A stretch of 32,279 nucleotides of DNA from contig CAJUOC010000005.1 of the NCBI GenBank assembly GCA_910587925.1, forward strand, positions 1 to 32,279, in the 5' to 3' direction. Shown here in pieces: positions 15,101 through 22,713 of this stretch (within the stretch, counting starts at the first letter, position 1; every line of letters starts with the position of its first letter). Source of the stretch: an uncultured Muribaculaceae bacterium (GTDB lineage Bacteria > Bacteroidota > Bacteroidia > Bacteroidales > Muribaculaceae). The notes beneath the pieces are model-generated. The model saw nothing but the letters and a program-made list of their open reading frames with translations. It did not search any database and was not told the DNA's origin. Position numbers and translations under genes: made by a program.

Positions 15101-15526
15101 GCCCTGGCGGTCTATCTCGCGGGCAAATGTGCGCAGCACCGACTGGAAAAAGGAGTCGATGGTACTGACATTAAACGAGCCGTAGTCGTGGAGCAGCCCG
15201 TGCAGGGCGCGGCGGGCGGCGGCGGTGAGCTCGTCGCGGGAGCAGCGCAGCTCGTCGACCAGCCGCGGGGCATAGTCGGCGTCGGTGCCGTCGGGCCGCG
15301 GGCCGCGGGCCAGGGCGTCGAGCTCGCGTATGATGCGGCTCTTCATCTCGGCGGTGGCCTTGTTGCTGAATGTGATGGCGAGGATGCGCGCGTGGGGATT
15401 GCGCGCGCGCCCAAGGCGGTAGGCGTCGCTCCCGGGGTCGCGCACACCCAGCAGCAGCTTGATATATTCGTAGGCCAGAGTGTATGTCTTGCCCGAGCCG
15501 GCCGATGCCTTATAGATGGTCAACAT
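12119..15526 (-). CDS. AddA/RecB-like UvrD helicase with C-terminal nuclease domain
   Basis: A 1135-residue superfamily 1 helicase. It has Walker A 'ASAGSGKT' (Lys13), motif Ia 'AITFSNKATAEMKSRI', Walker B 'FLIDEFQDTS', motif III 'IIGDVKQSIYRWRGAE', motif V 'VMTVHAAKGLEWDVV' and motif VI 'NVAYVAFTRA'. The last 150 residues hold a PD-(D/E)xK-type nuclease core: 'IMMHAVLAEM', 'RPDRIV', 'DVVDYKF' and 'QVTGYARLL'. This is the domain order of AddA, which processes double-strand breaks with AddB. No addB is adjacent, so either it lies elsewhere or the protein works alone. The start at 15526 begins 'MLTIYKASAG', right before Walker A. The frame stays open upstream across nagB, but that extension is antisense shadow. 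Confidence 0.9.
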   Translation of the reverse strand: MLTIYKASAGSGKTYTLAYEYIKLLLGVRDPGSDAYRLGRARNPHARILAITFSNKATAEMKSRIIRELDALARGPRPDGTDADYAPRLVDELRCSRDELTAAARRALHGLLHDYGSFNVSTIDSFFQSVLRTFAREIDRQGDYRIEMDQKYVLGAALGMLFDELNDADAGAARPRVLRWLEGLAGMRVRDGKDFNPFYRGSAMYGELLSWLETALNDRYGERARDIDDYLADEGRIDRLEQALAARIEAIDAEIGAAAASLLERLSAAGAQANPLKYLQKVAAAGIADEAVAAFLRPTVKYMAAAREGTCEGWYKKGAAEPDSSCIAAWYECTAALLTARNYCRRLADSLEGLRALGYINRYVARFRVDNNLILISDTNSLLRSIIRDDETPFIYERIGRPLEHFLIDEFQDTSRMQWMNLRPLVANSLAETHDSLIIGDVKQSIYRWRGAESSLLDREVECEDFPRSSIVRGAAPGENTNYRSAHGVVQFNNTVFARIAADAAVRGYGGIEQTPAAGTASLTSYITVAVLTDDTAPALMPPGAEAAAGLPGPRDVALERLAAGLLDAHSRGYAWRDMCVLCRRRADMALVVDFLMRRYPDISVMSDEALLVRNAASVKLIISMLEILDKTASGVQPTAGEPGQPYRTHTDAEILCDRFEYFLAHGSEPDRALALAMDSDAAAAPGAPAGLDDDLEAIRAKAPANLVSLAEAIIERKVSPQLRAAEQPYLVAFMDAVADFTASYNPSVHAFLDYWEQKSGTITIGSGEGQDSVSVMTVHAAKGLEWDVVHIPLMDWALEASPEAQWIEPPAIAGIDPGLMPPLTYYRPGMADALPDAPLAPQVGERVAADTADNLNVAYVAFTRAARELHINVLKPRRPVPSEIGTELMRVLAAPPRPGEAAPIHTDLSAGMVSDSLFTAGEPTRPRPRKDKSLPAVAAAPYRVSYTDLNRAAVRLDDLTVPGAADPDIPEGAAATDPVDAGSDDERRLAARRGIMMHAVLAEMRTLGDLDAALAAVAGGCEAGERDHFRATLESAFRAHPDPTGRWFDADAPRVLVEQPIYEARRGLNFRPDRIVWCADGYVDVVDYKFTAEEHESHRVQVTGYARLLASMGIGPLRAYVWYPEMRRVVQVDV

Positions 15527-15527
15527 A

Positions 15528-15558
15528 TTGCAAAGATAGCGTTTTTTCCCTACCTTTG
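15528..15558 (+). promoter_or_regulatory. nagB promoter
   Basis: TTG at 15528-15530, 20 bases, then TACCTTTG at 15551-15558 (perfect TAnnTTTG). The leader to the ATG at 15584 is about 20-25 bases. The TTG is directly next to the -7 element of the divergent AddA-like gene, so the two promoters cannot be occupied independently. Confidence 0.6.
15531..15538 (-). promoter_or_regulatory. -7 promoter element of the AddA-like gene
   Basis: The minus strand reads TATCTTTG, then CAAT, then the ATG at 15526: only four bases between the element and the start codon. A TTTG lies upstream at 15565-15562 with a long 23-base spacer. The implied mRNA is leaderless. It faces the nagB promoter, with which it shares the 57-base intergenic region. 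Confidence 0.5.
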
Positions 15559-15583
15559 CGCCAAACCACAACTCAAAACTGAT

Positions 15584-16393
15584 ATGCGTCTGATAATCGA
15601 ACCTACCTACGCCGAGGTATCCCAGTGGGCCGCCAACTACGTTGCCGCCCGTATCAACGAAGCCAATCCCACCGCCGAGCATCCCTTTGTGCTCGGATGC
15701 CCCACCGGCAGCTCCCCCCTGGGCATGTACCGCGCCCTCATCGAGCTTTACAAGGCCGGCAAGGTTTCTTTCAAGCACGTGGTGACTTTCAACATGGACG
15801 AGTACTGCGCCCTGCCCCGCCAGCACGAGCAGAGCTACTACTCTTTCATGTGGAACAATTTCTTCAGCCACATCGACATCCTTCCCGAGAATGTCAATAT
15901 CCTCGACGGCAATGCCGCAGACCCTGCCGAGGAGTGCCGCCGCTATGAGGAGAAAATCGCCTCTTACGGCGGTATCGACCTCTTCCTGGGCGGTGTAGGC
16001 CCCGACGGCCACATCGCCTTCAACGAGCCGGGCTCGTCGCTCACTTCGCGCACCCGCATGAAGACCATCACCGAAGACACCATCATCGCCAACTCGCGAT
16101 TCTTCGACAACAATGTCGACCTCGTGCCCAAGACCGCCCTCACCGTGGGCGTGGGCACCATCATGGACGCCCGCTCGGTGCTGCTCATCGTCAACGGCCA
16201 CAACAAGGCCCGCGCCCTGCGCCACGGCGTGGAGGGTGCCGTGAGCCAGATGTGGACCATCTCGGCCCTGCAGATGCACCCCAAGGCGCTCATCGTGGCC
16301 GACGACGCCGCCTGCGCCGAGCTCAAGGTGCAGACATACCGCTACTTCAAGGATATCGAGGGAGCCAACCTCGACCCCGCCACTCAGCTCTGA
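15584..16393 (+). CDS. nagB: Glucosamine-6-phosphate deaminase
   Basis: A 269-residue enzyme that converts glucosamine-6-phosphate to fructose-6-phosphate and ammonia, linking amino-sugar use to glycolysis. Seen are the phosphate-binding 'LGCPTGSSPLGMYRAL', 'TFNMDEYC' (catalytic Asp), 'LGGVGPDGHIAFNEPGSS' (catalytic Asp-x-His region) and 'VNGHNKARALRHGVEG'. Length matches E. coli NagB (266). It stands alone here, with no nagA beside it. The start at 15584 gives the family N terminus 'MRLIIEPTYAEVSQWAANYV'. Strong codon bias, like that of the inositol synthase, suggests high expression. Confidence 0.95.
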   Translation: MRLIIEPTYAEVSQWAANYVAARINEANPTAEHPFVLGCPTGSSPLGMYRALIELYKAGKVSFKHVVTFNMDEYCALPRQHEQSYYSFMWNNFFSHIDILPENVNILDGNAADPAEECRRYEEKIASYGGIDLFLGGVGPDGHIAFNEPGSSLTSRTRMKTITEDTIIANSRFFDNNVDLVPKTALTVGVGTIMDARSVLLIVNGHNKARALRHGVEGAVSQMWTISALQMHPKALIVADDAACAELKVQTYRYFKDIEGANLDPATQL

Positions 16394-16400
16394 GCGGCAG

Positions 16401-16415
16401 AGCGGCTCAGCCGCT
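16401..16415. terminator. Palindrome between convergent nagB and radical SAM genes
   Basis: AGCGGCT (16401-16407), one base, AGCCGCT (16409-16415) is a perfect inverted repeat. It covers the stop codon of the minus-strand radical SAM gene and lies 7 bases after the nagB stop. The one-base centre cannot be an RNA hairpin loop without opening pairs and there is no T-run, so a terminator role is only possible. Confidence 0.3.
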
Positions 16416-17174
16416 CACCTGTACCGACAGCCCCGTGGCGGCGGTGATACGCTCCGCGATGGCATCAAGCTCGACCCTCGGCACCCGCTTCAGTGTGGTG
16501 TCGGGGGTCGGCCGGTCTATGGTATATAGCATCACCGAGCCGGGGGCGATGCGGCGATAAGCGTCGATGAGGGCGTCGATCTCGGCCCCGGTGGTATTGT
16601 CGACGCCGTCGCCGCGGGTGATCATGGTCTGCACCACCGCCTGCGGCCCGAAGTCGTGCAGCTGCGAGATGACGCGCTCCACGCTGTAGGGCCCGACGGG
16701 GCGGTCGAGCGCGGCCGCGGTGGCGTCGACGGCGCTGTCGAGCTTGAGTATGGGATGATCCACGCGACGCAGCGCCTCGACCACCTCGGGGCGGTGGAGC
16801 ATGGTGGCATTGGACAGCACGCTCACTCCGGCGCCGGGATAGTAGCGGTCGCGCAGGGCGATGGTATCGTCGATGACTCCGGCAAAGTCGGGGTGCAGCG
16901 TGGGCTCGCCGTTGCCCGAGAATGTGATGTTGTCGACGGGCCGGCCGGCCTCTTTCAGTTCGGCAAGGCGGGCCTCCAGGCCGGCGCGCACCTGCTCGCG
17001 CGAGGGCATACCGGCCTTGCCGGGGCCTTGGGCGTTGAACCCTGCCTCGCAGTAGAGGCAATCGAAGGAGCATATCTTGCCGTCGCGCGGCATGAGATTG
17101 ACACCCAGCGAGCTGCCCAGCCGCCGCGAGTGGATGGGGCCGAATATGGTGTCGGTGTACATTACTGTCTGCAT
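16407..17174 (-). CDS. Radical SAM protein
   Basis: A 255-residue radical SAM protein with the [4Fe-4S] motif 'CSFDCLYC' (Cys35, Cys39, Cys42). A characteristic N terminus 'FGPIHSRRLGSSLGVN' precedes it, and 'NITFSGNGEPTLHPDF' (SAM-binding GGE-like motif) follows. This N-terminal pattern occurs in a group often labelled only as radical SAM Fe-S oxidoreductase; the substrate is not known to me. The start at 17174 overlaps the end of the permease gene by 13 bases and gives the usual family length. The internal ATG at 17162 would form a TAATG junction with the permease stop and is a fair alternative. Translational coupling to the permease is likely. Confidence 0.85.
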   Translation of the reverse strand: MQTVMYTDTIFGPIHSRRLGSSLGVNLMPRDGKICSFDCLYCEAGFNAQGPGKAGMPSREQVRAGLEARLAELKEAGRPVDNITFSGNGEPTLHPDFAGVIDDTIALRDRYYPGAGVSVLSNATMLHRPEVVEALRRVDHPILKLDSAVDATAAALDRPVGPYSVERVISQLHDFGPQAVVQTMITRGDGVDNTTGAEIDALIDAYRRIAPGSVMLYTIDRPTPDTTLKRVPRVELDAIAERITAATGLSVQVSG

Positions 17175-18400
17175 TGCTGTCTGTGCTTTGTAAAAATTAT
17201 TGTGGAGAGAGATGTGAGGGCGGCCACAGCCACGGCCACGGCTGCCACGGCCAGTATGTCGACCGCCTCGACGCGCACGGGGTACACGTCGATGGTCATC
17301 TTCGAGGGGTCGCCCCCGAGCTTGATGAAACCGCCGATCTGCTGGGCCAGCGCCAGCGCCACTCCGCCGACTATGCCGGCGGCCGCGCCCGCGAGGGTAA
17401 TCATGGCGCCCTGCCACATGAATACGGCCCGGCGCACCTGCCGAGGCGCGCCCAGGCAGGCCAGGGTATGCATGTCGTCGCGCTTCTCGAGCACCATCAG
17501 CGACAGGGTGCTCACGATGTTGAAGGCGGCTATCACCAGTATAAAGCCGAGCATGAGGAAGGTAATCCACTTCTCGACCGAAATCATGCGCATCGACTCG
17601 CGGTGCTGCTCGTGGCGCTGAAGCACCTCGCAGCCCTCGCCGGCCACTGCGGCTACGGCCGCGGCGGCCGCGGCCGCGTCTGCGCCTGGCTCGAGGGCTA
17701 TCTCTATGGCCGATGCCTCGCCGCCGGCGTATTGCAGCAGGAAGCGGGCGTCGGCGATGGGTATGAGCAGGCGGTCGGCATCGGCGTCCATCTGCCCCAC
17801 CTGGGTCACGGCGGTGACGACTAAGGGCGTGCGGCGGAATGCTGTGGCGGGATTGGCCGGGTTGATGCGCCCGAGCCTGCGGGGCACATACAGCTCCACA
17901 CCCGCGGCGCCGGGGTGCAGGTCGAGCCGCGAGGCCACTCCGATGGCCACTTGCGCCGGGGCGGCGCCCAGGCCGGTGGAGTCGGTGGCAAATGTGCCCA
18001 TCACGGTCATGGAGTCGATGTCGACCACAGCGGCATAGCGGCTGTCGACGCCCTTGAACTGCACGGGCAGCTGCCGCTCGCCGGCCACCATCAGCCCGCG
18101 GTCGCCCAGCGATGGCATGGCGACAGCCACCGCGGGCAGGGCCTCGATGCGCCGGGCCAGCGAGTCGGCGTCGGCGATGACCTTGCCCCGGCGGGGCAGG
18201 GCGAGCAGGTCGGGGTCGGCCACGCTCAGCTGCGAGGCGGCCACATCGGCAAAGCCGTTGAATACCGACAGCACCACCACTATGGCGGCCGTGGCGACCG
18301 CCACGCCGGCCAGCGACACGGCCGATATGACGTTTACGGCGCGGTGAGACTTCTTTGATATCAGATAGCGGGCCGCTATCCATGCCGACAATCCTTTCAT
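17162..18400 (-). CDS. LolC/LolE-type FtsX-family ABC permease
   Basis: A 412-residue inner-membrane protein. It starts with the N-terminal motif 'ARYLISKKSHRAVNVISAVS', has one membrane segment, a large periplasmic domain (about residues 50-260), and then three C-terminal membrane segments ('LMLGFILVIAAFNIVSTLSLMVL' being the first). This is the MacB_PCD plus FtsX layout of lipoprotein-releasing permeases, which extract lipoproteins from the inner membrane with a LolD ATPase. No ATPase gene is adjacent. I chose the ATG at 18400, which begins 'MKGLSAWIAARYLIS' as in relatives; the frame is open 36 bases further upstream but crosses the promoter. Ala-rich stretches ('AAAAAAVAAVAG') lie in the periplasmic domain. 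Confidence 0.85.
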   Translation of the reverse strand: MKGLSAWIAARYLISKKSHRAVNVISAVSLAGVAVATAAIVVVLSVFNGFADVAASQLSVADPDLLALPRRGKVIADADSLARRIEALPAVAVAMPSLGDRGLMVAGERQLPVQFKGVDSRYAAVVDIDSMTVMGTFATDSTGLGAAPAQVAIGVASRLDLHPGAAGVELYVPRRLGRINPANPATAFRRTPLVVTAVTQVGQMDADADRLLIPIADARFLLQYAGGEASAIEIALEPGADAAAAAAAVAAVAGEGCEVLQRHEQHRESMRMISVEKWITFLMLGFILVIAAFNIVSTLSLMVLEKRDDMHTLACLGAPRQVRRAVFMWQGAMITLAGAAAGIVGGVALALAQQIGGFIKLGGDPSKMTIDVYPVRVEAVDILAVAAVAVAVAALTSLSTIIFTKHRQQCRQ

Positions 18401-18405
18401 GGCGG

Positions 18406-18436
18406 CAAAAGTAACCATTATTCCGCGCCCGCGCAA
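18406..18436 (-). promoter_or_regulatory. Promoter of the LolC/E-type permease gene
   Basis: On the minus strand TTG (18436-18434), 20 bases, TACTTTTG (18413-18406), then CCGCC and the ATG at 18400. Both elements and spacing are ideal, and the five-base gap to the start codon implies a leaderless transcript. It fits in the 43 bases between the HTCS stop and this gene. Confidence 0.65.
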
Positions 18437-18443
18437 GAGGTCG

Positions 18444-21400
18444 TCAGCGGCGCAGCGAGGTGATAAACTGCTTGGGAGGCATGTTCATCTTGCGCTTGAA
18501 GGTCTCGCGGAAGGTCTTGATGTCGCGGAATCCGCACTGCGCGGCGACGGTCTGCACGTTGACGTTGCCCTGGCGGAAGAGCTCGACGGCCTTGAAGATG
18601 CGGTACTCGTTGATAAACTCGATGAGCGACATGCCCGTCAGGCGGCGTATCTTCTTGTAGAGCGACGAGTGGCTCATGGCCAGGCGCGAGGCGAGCATCT
18701 CGATGCCGAAGTCCTCGTCGGTCATGGTCTCGTCGATGATACGGCGGCACTCGAGCAGGAATCGGCGCTCCTCGCGGTTGTACTTGCTCTGGGGCGCGGC
18801 GGGGGAGGCCTCGGGAGCGAGCGCCACCGGGGTCTCCTCCTGCTGGAAGAGGCGGTCGACGCTGCGGCGGAGCACCTTGAGCGAGGCGGGCTTGGTGATG
18901 AAGGCGTCGACTTTGGCGTCGTATGCCTTGATGATGTCGTCTTCGGAGTTGACGGCCGAGAATACCACTATCCTGATGCTGCGCAGGCGCGGGCTCTCCT
19001 TGATGCGGGCGATGAGGCCGTGGCCGTCGAGGCCGGGCATCATGATGTCGGTGACCACCACGTCGAAGTCGCCGCACTCCAGGGCGTCGATGGCCTCGGC
19101 GCCGTCGGCCGCGCTCACCACGCGGTAATCGTCGCGGAAGGTGCGGGTCAGCAGGGCTATCACCTCGGGATTGTCGTCGACCACGAGCATCGAGCGGGTG
19201 GCGGTGGGATTGTCGATACCCATGTCGACGGGCTCGGGCGCCGGGGCGGCCACCTCGGGACGGCTCTCGGCGGCGGGCTCGGCGGCGGGGGTGAGATTTT
19301 TGGGCAGATGCACGGTAAATACCGAGCCTTCGTTGATGCGCGTGGCCAGCTCGATGCGGCCGCCATGCATGTCGACCAGCTCCTTGACAAAGGCCAGGCC
19401 GATACCGTCGCCGCCGCTCTGCTGGCGGCCGCGCTCGGTGCGGTAGAATGGCTGGAAGATGGCCTCGCGCTGGGCGTCGGCGATGCCGATGCCGGTGTCA
19501 GAGACGCTGATGGCCACTTCGTCGCCGCGGTCGCGGATGGCCAGGGTCACGTCGCCGCCCTCGGGGGTGTATTTGTATGCGTTGGAGATGAGATTGGTCA
19601 CCACCAGCTCGAGCTTGTCGGGGTCAAATACGGCGTCGATCGGAGCGGGGTCGTGCACGTAGTCAAAGTTGATGCTCTTGTGGCGGCAGAGATGCTCGTA
19701 GTCGGGCACCAGGTCGCGGAAGTATCCACACAGCTCTATCTCGCGGGGCTTGAGGCGGAAGTGGCCCGAGTCTATCTTGCGGAAGTCGATGATGCGGTTG
19801 ATGAGCTTGTTGAGCTTGACTGAGTTGCGGTATACGCCGCGCAGGTCGTTGACGGTGACATACTCCCGCTCTGAGTCGAGCATCTCCTCTATCTGGGCCG
19901 AGATGAGAAAGCAGGGTGTGCGCAGCTCGTGGGTGATTTTGGCATAGAAGTCGAGCTTGGTCTCGTTGATCTCGCGCTCGGTGCGGGTATTCAGCTCGGC
20001 TATGTGGGCGTCTTCACGGCTGCGGGCCATGCGCCGCCACATGCCGTATGCCACGGCCATCAGCGCCAGCGTGAGCACTGTCCACAGCAGCCGCGCCCAG
20101 CCGGTGGCATACCAGGGCGGCATCACGGCGATGCGCAGCCCGGCCGGCTCGGTCCAGGCGCCGTCGGGGGTGGTGTGGCGCACCAGCAGGCGGTACTCGC
20201 CGGCGGGCACGTTGGTATAGACGGCGCGGCGCTGCGAGCCGGCGCGGCGCCACTCGTCGTCGAGGCCCTCGAGCCGGTACTCGAAGAGCCGTCTTACGGG
20301 GGTGACGCTCTGGGGCACGGTGAAGCTCACCACAAAGAAGTTTTCGTCGTGGGCCAGGCGCACCTCGCTGCCGCGGCCGTCGGTATAGAGCGAGATGGTG
20401 CGCCGCGGGGTGTTCATCGTTTCCAAATCGCTGAATATCAGTGCATTTGAATTAGGGGGGGTAAAATCATCCTTTTCTCCGCCCGTGATGCAGAGCAGGC
20501 CGCTGTCGGTGCCGAAGTACATGGTATCGCCGTCGCAGGCGGCGGCATTGGCCGTAAAGGAGGTGAGCAGGCGGGGGTCGGCGCTGGGGACAAACACTCC
20601 GCGGCCGCGTATGAAATGGTACAGCCCGGCGGCGGTGCCAAACCACAGGTCGCCGCCGGCGTCCTCGGCCATCGACTGCACGCGCGACTCGATGAGACCG
20701 TCGGCGGGGCCATATGCCCTCACCGTGCCGGCGTGTGTATCGATGGCGTGCAGCCGGCCGTCTGACATGGTGACCCACAGCGTGCCGCGGGAGTCGAGCG
20801 CCAGGAAGGATGCGTTGGACGAGGGCAGCTCCACGCCGCCGGGCGAGGGGCGGTCGGAGTACCGGGCCAGTATGGAGCGGGTGCGCTTGTCGATGCGCAG
20901 CACCCCGAGCACGCCCGACGACACCCACATACAGTCGCCGCCGTCGGCTATCGACGACACGTTGAGATTGTTGCAGCCGGCGGGTGTCTCGACGGCGCCG
21001 GTGGCCATGTCGAGTACATGCAGGCCGCTGCCGCCCACCCACAGGCCGCCCCGGCCGTCGTCGGCCAGCGCCCATACTTTCTGGTAATGCTCGTCGGGCA
21101 TACGGTGCAGGGCAAATGTCCCGGCCTCGGGGTCCATCTCGACCACGCCGGTCGAGTACACGGCCATCCACAGCCGGCTGCCGGCGTGCACGAGCGACAC
21201 CACATTGTCGCCGGGCAGCGCGGAGTTGGCGCCGGAGTAGTTGCGCACGCTGCCGGTGCGGCGGTCGTACACGTCGAGGCCGCGGCCGTCCAGGCCCAGA
21301 TATATGCGGTCGCCGACGGGCAGGGCGGCCGTGACGATGTCGTATGATATGGCGCCGGTGGCTGCGCGCAGTATACGGTGGCGGTCGAGGCGCTCCGACA

Positions 21401-22412
21401 GCAGGCATATGCCGTGGCGGTACGTGGCACACCACACGTCGCCCGAGCGCGTACAGCACAGGGAGTAGAGGGCGTCGGCCGCGGCCGACGCATCGTCGGG
21501 CACACACCGGCGCAGCTCGCCGTCGGGCCCGAGGCGGTGCAGGCCGCTGCCGTCGCCGGCAAAGTAGAGCGTGTCGCCGCTGCGGGCCACTCTCATCAGG
21601 CCTTGCACGGAGATGCCGTCGGCGGCGGGGCGCAGCCGGCCGTCGTCGCTCACGATGTCAAATGTGAGCGAGCCGGCGCCGATACCGCGGCCCACGTACA
21701 CGCGGCCGCCGATGGTGTCGCAGTAGATATTCATGTTTACGTCGTAGCCGTAGGGCAGGGGGGTATGGGCCACGTCGCGCTCGCCGTCGGGGCTGAGCAC
21801 TGAGATGCCGCGGTCAGACAGGGCCATGATGCGCCCGTCGGTATATGTGCATATGTCGCCGTAGCGGCGGTCGCTGGGCTTGGGCAGCACGCGGAACACG
21901 CGGCCGTCGGCAGCGGGGTCGAGCCGCAGCAGCTCGCCGCCCACGGTGAGGCAGAATATCTCGCCGGCCCGGCCGCCGACGATGCGGCTCACGCGGGTGG
22001 TGAGACTCTGCACCCCGGCCAGGTTGGCGCCGCTCACGCGACAGTGCTCAAAGCGGCCGGTGGCGTAGCTGTAGAAGTCGATGCCCATGTCGGTGCCCAC
22101 CCACAGCCCGTCGGGAGCGGCGTAGAGGCAGCGCACCATGTTGCTCACGATGGTGCCGGGGTCGCCGTCGTCGCGCAGGAAGACGGTCATCGAGTTGCCG
22201 TCGTAGCGGGCGAGTCCGTGCCAGGTGGCGGCCCATACAAAGCCGTAGCGGTCTTCGCAGATGTCGTTGACGCGGTTGTCGGGCAGGCCCTCGCGGGTGC
22301 CCAGCTCCTCGAAGCGGCGCACCTCTGTGGCGGGGAGGGCAAAAATCGTATGCGCCACATTAAGGCACATGGCTGTCAGGGCTATACGGAGCAGTATGGC
22401 TGGTTTTTTCAT
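18444..22412 (-). CDS. Hybrid two-component system sensor-regulator (HTCS) of the polysaccharide locus
   Basis: A 1322-residue one-protein signalling system. In order it has a signal peptide (residues 1-26), a periplasmic two-bladed propeller sensor built of repeated 'GLWVGT/GDLWFGT' units (about 30-680), and a Y_Y_Y domain with 'GLDDEWR...NVPAGEYRL' (about 690-755). Then come one membrane segment (about 770-790), HisKA with His828 in 'THELRTP', HATPase_c ('SGGDGIGLAFVKELVDMHGG', about 1000), a receiver with phospho-acceptor Asp1122 in 'VTDIMMPG', and a C-terminal AraC-type HTH (about 1217-1322). All catalytic residues are present. HTCS proteins bind breakdown oligosaccharides in the periplasm and switch on the adjacent susC/susD genes. 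It is divergent from susC across about 300 bases. Confidence 0.95.
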   Translation of the reverse strand: MKKPAILLRIALTAMCLNVAHTIFALPATEVRRFEELGTREGLPDNRVNDICEDRYGFVWAATWHGLARYDGNSMTVFLRDDGDPGTIVSNMVRCLYAAPDGLWVGTDMGIDFYSYATGRFEHCRVSGANLAGVQSLTTRVSRIVGGRAGEIFCLTVGGELLRLDPAADGRVFRVLPKPSDRRYGDICTYTDGRIMALSDRGISVLSPDGERDVAHTPLPYGYDVNMNIYCDTIGGRVYVGRGIGAGSLTFDIVSDDGRLRPAADGISVQGLMRVARSGDTLYFAGDGSGLHRLGPDGELRRCVPDDASAAADALYSLCCTRSGDVWCATYRHGICLLSERLDRHRILRAATGAISYDIVTAALPVGDRIYLGLDGRGLDVYDRRTGSVRNYSGANSALPGDNVVSLVHAGSRLWMAVYSTGVVEMDPEAGTFALHRMPDEHYQKVWALADDGRGGLWVGGSGLHVLDMATGAVETPAGCNNLNVSSIADGGDCMWVSSGVLGVLRIDKRTRSILARYSDRPSPGGVELPSSNASFLALDSRGTLWVTMSDGRLHAIDTHAGTVRAYGPADGLIESRVQSMAEDAGGDLWFGTAAGLYHFIRGRGVFVPSADPRLLTSFTANAAACDGDTMYFGTDSGLLCITGGEKDDFTPPNSNALIFSDLETMNTPRRTISLYTDGRGSEVRLAHDENFFVVSFTVPQSVTPVRRLFEYRLEGLDDEWRRAGSQRRAVYTNVPAGEYRLLVRHTTPDGAWTEPAGLRIAVMPPWYATGWARLLWTVLTLALMAVAYGMWRRMARSREDAHIAELNTRTEREINETKLDFYAKITHELRTPCFLISAQIEEMLDSEREYVTVNDLRGVYRNSVKLNKLINRIIDFRKIDSGHFRLKPREIELCGYFRDLVPDYEHLCRHKSINFDYVHDPAPIDAVFDPDKLELVVTNLISNAYKYTPEGGDVTLAIRDRGDEVAISVSDTGIGIADAQREAIFQPFYRTERGRQQSGGDGIGLAFVKELVDMHGGRIELATRINEGSVFTVHLPKNLTPAAEPAAESRPEVAAPAPEPVDMGIDNPTATRSMLVVDDNPEVIALLTRTFRDDYRVVSAADGAEAIDALECGDFDVVVTDIMMPGLDGHGLIARIKESPRLRSIRIVVFSAVNSEDDIIKAYDAKVDAFITKPASLKVLRRSVDRLFQQEETPVALAPEASPAAPQSKYNREERRFLLECRRIIDETMTDEDFGIEMLASRLAMSHSSLYKKIRRLTGMSLIEFINEYRIFKAVELFRQGNVNVQTVAAQCGFRDIKTFRETFKRKMNMPPKQFITSLRR

Positions 22413-22435
22413 GGTGGGGCGGTCAGATTATGGGG

Positions 22436-22469
22436 CAAAATTACAGATTTTGACCGCACGCGCCACAAA
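22436..22469 (-). promoter_or_regulatory. HTCS promoter
   Basis: The minus strand has TTTG (22469-22466), a 22-base spacer and TAATTTTG (22443-22436, perfect TAnnTTTG), giving a leader of about 20 bases to the ATG at 22412. The spacer is slightly long. Two direct TTGACCG repeats (22450-22456, 22471-22477) overlap it. Confidence 0.5.
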
Positions 22470-22555
22470 GTTGACCGAAAAAACTACAGGGCGTTTTTCG
22501 GATATTAAAGGGTCGATTTTCGTACACCGGTCGTCGAGGCCTTAATTTTCGTCCA
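22450..22555 (+). promoter_or_regulatory. Two pairs of direct repeats in the HTCS-susC intergenic region
   Basis: TTGACCG occurs at 22450-22456 and 22471-22477, a 21-base period (two helical turns). ATTTTCGT-n-CA occurs at 22516-22526 and 22545-22555, a 29-base period. AraC-type domains bind direct half-site repeats on one face of DNA, so these are candidate HTCS binding or autoregulation sites. Chance occurrence cannot be excluded without comparison to related loci. Confidence 0.35.
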
Positions 22556-22626
22556 ATCGCGACAGATTACCGATTATACCCCTTTAATAGACGAATTACG
22601 CGTCACCCCCTCGCGCGATACCGCTG

Positions 22627-22634
22627 TAATTTTG
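22627..22634 (+). promoter_or_regulatory. -7 element of the susC promoter
   Basis: TAATTTTG is a perfect TAnnTTTG. No TTG/TTTG is seen at the right distance upstream, as expected for a promoter that needs an activator. The leader to the susC ATG at 22714 is about 75-80 bases. The rest of the 22413-22713 interval holds the HTCS promoter and the direct repeats; I see no gene in it. Confidence 0.5.
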
Positions 22635-22713
22635 CCACACTATGCGGAGATGCCAATAGTGGCCCCGGTTTATACCTTGAATTAAATACCAATCCAAATA
22701 CACATTCTAATCC

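Noticed and set aside
13529..15583. Plus-strand frame extending nagB upstream to 954 residues
   Set aside because: Gly/Ala/Val-rich antisense shadow of the helicase gene; NagB homology starts at 15584.
15527..16279. Upstream extension of the AddA-like frame to give a 1386-residue protein
   Set aside because: The extra part is antisense to nagB and lacks any motif; the true N terminus begins just before Walker A at 15526, next to its promoter.
17175..18383. Upstream extension of the radical SAM frame to 658 residues
   Set aside because: Arg-rich shadow of the overlapping permease gene in another frame.
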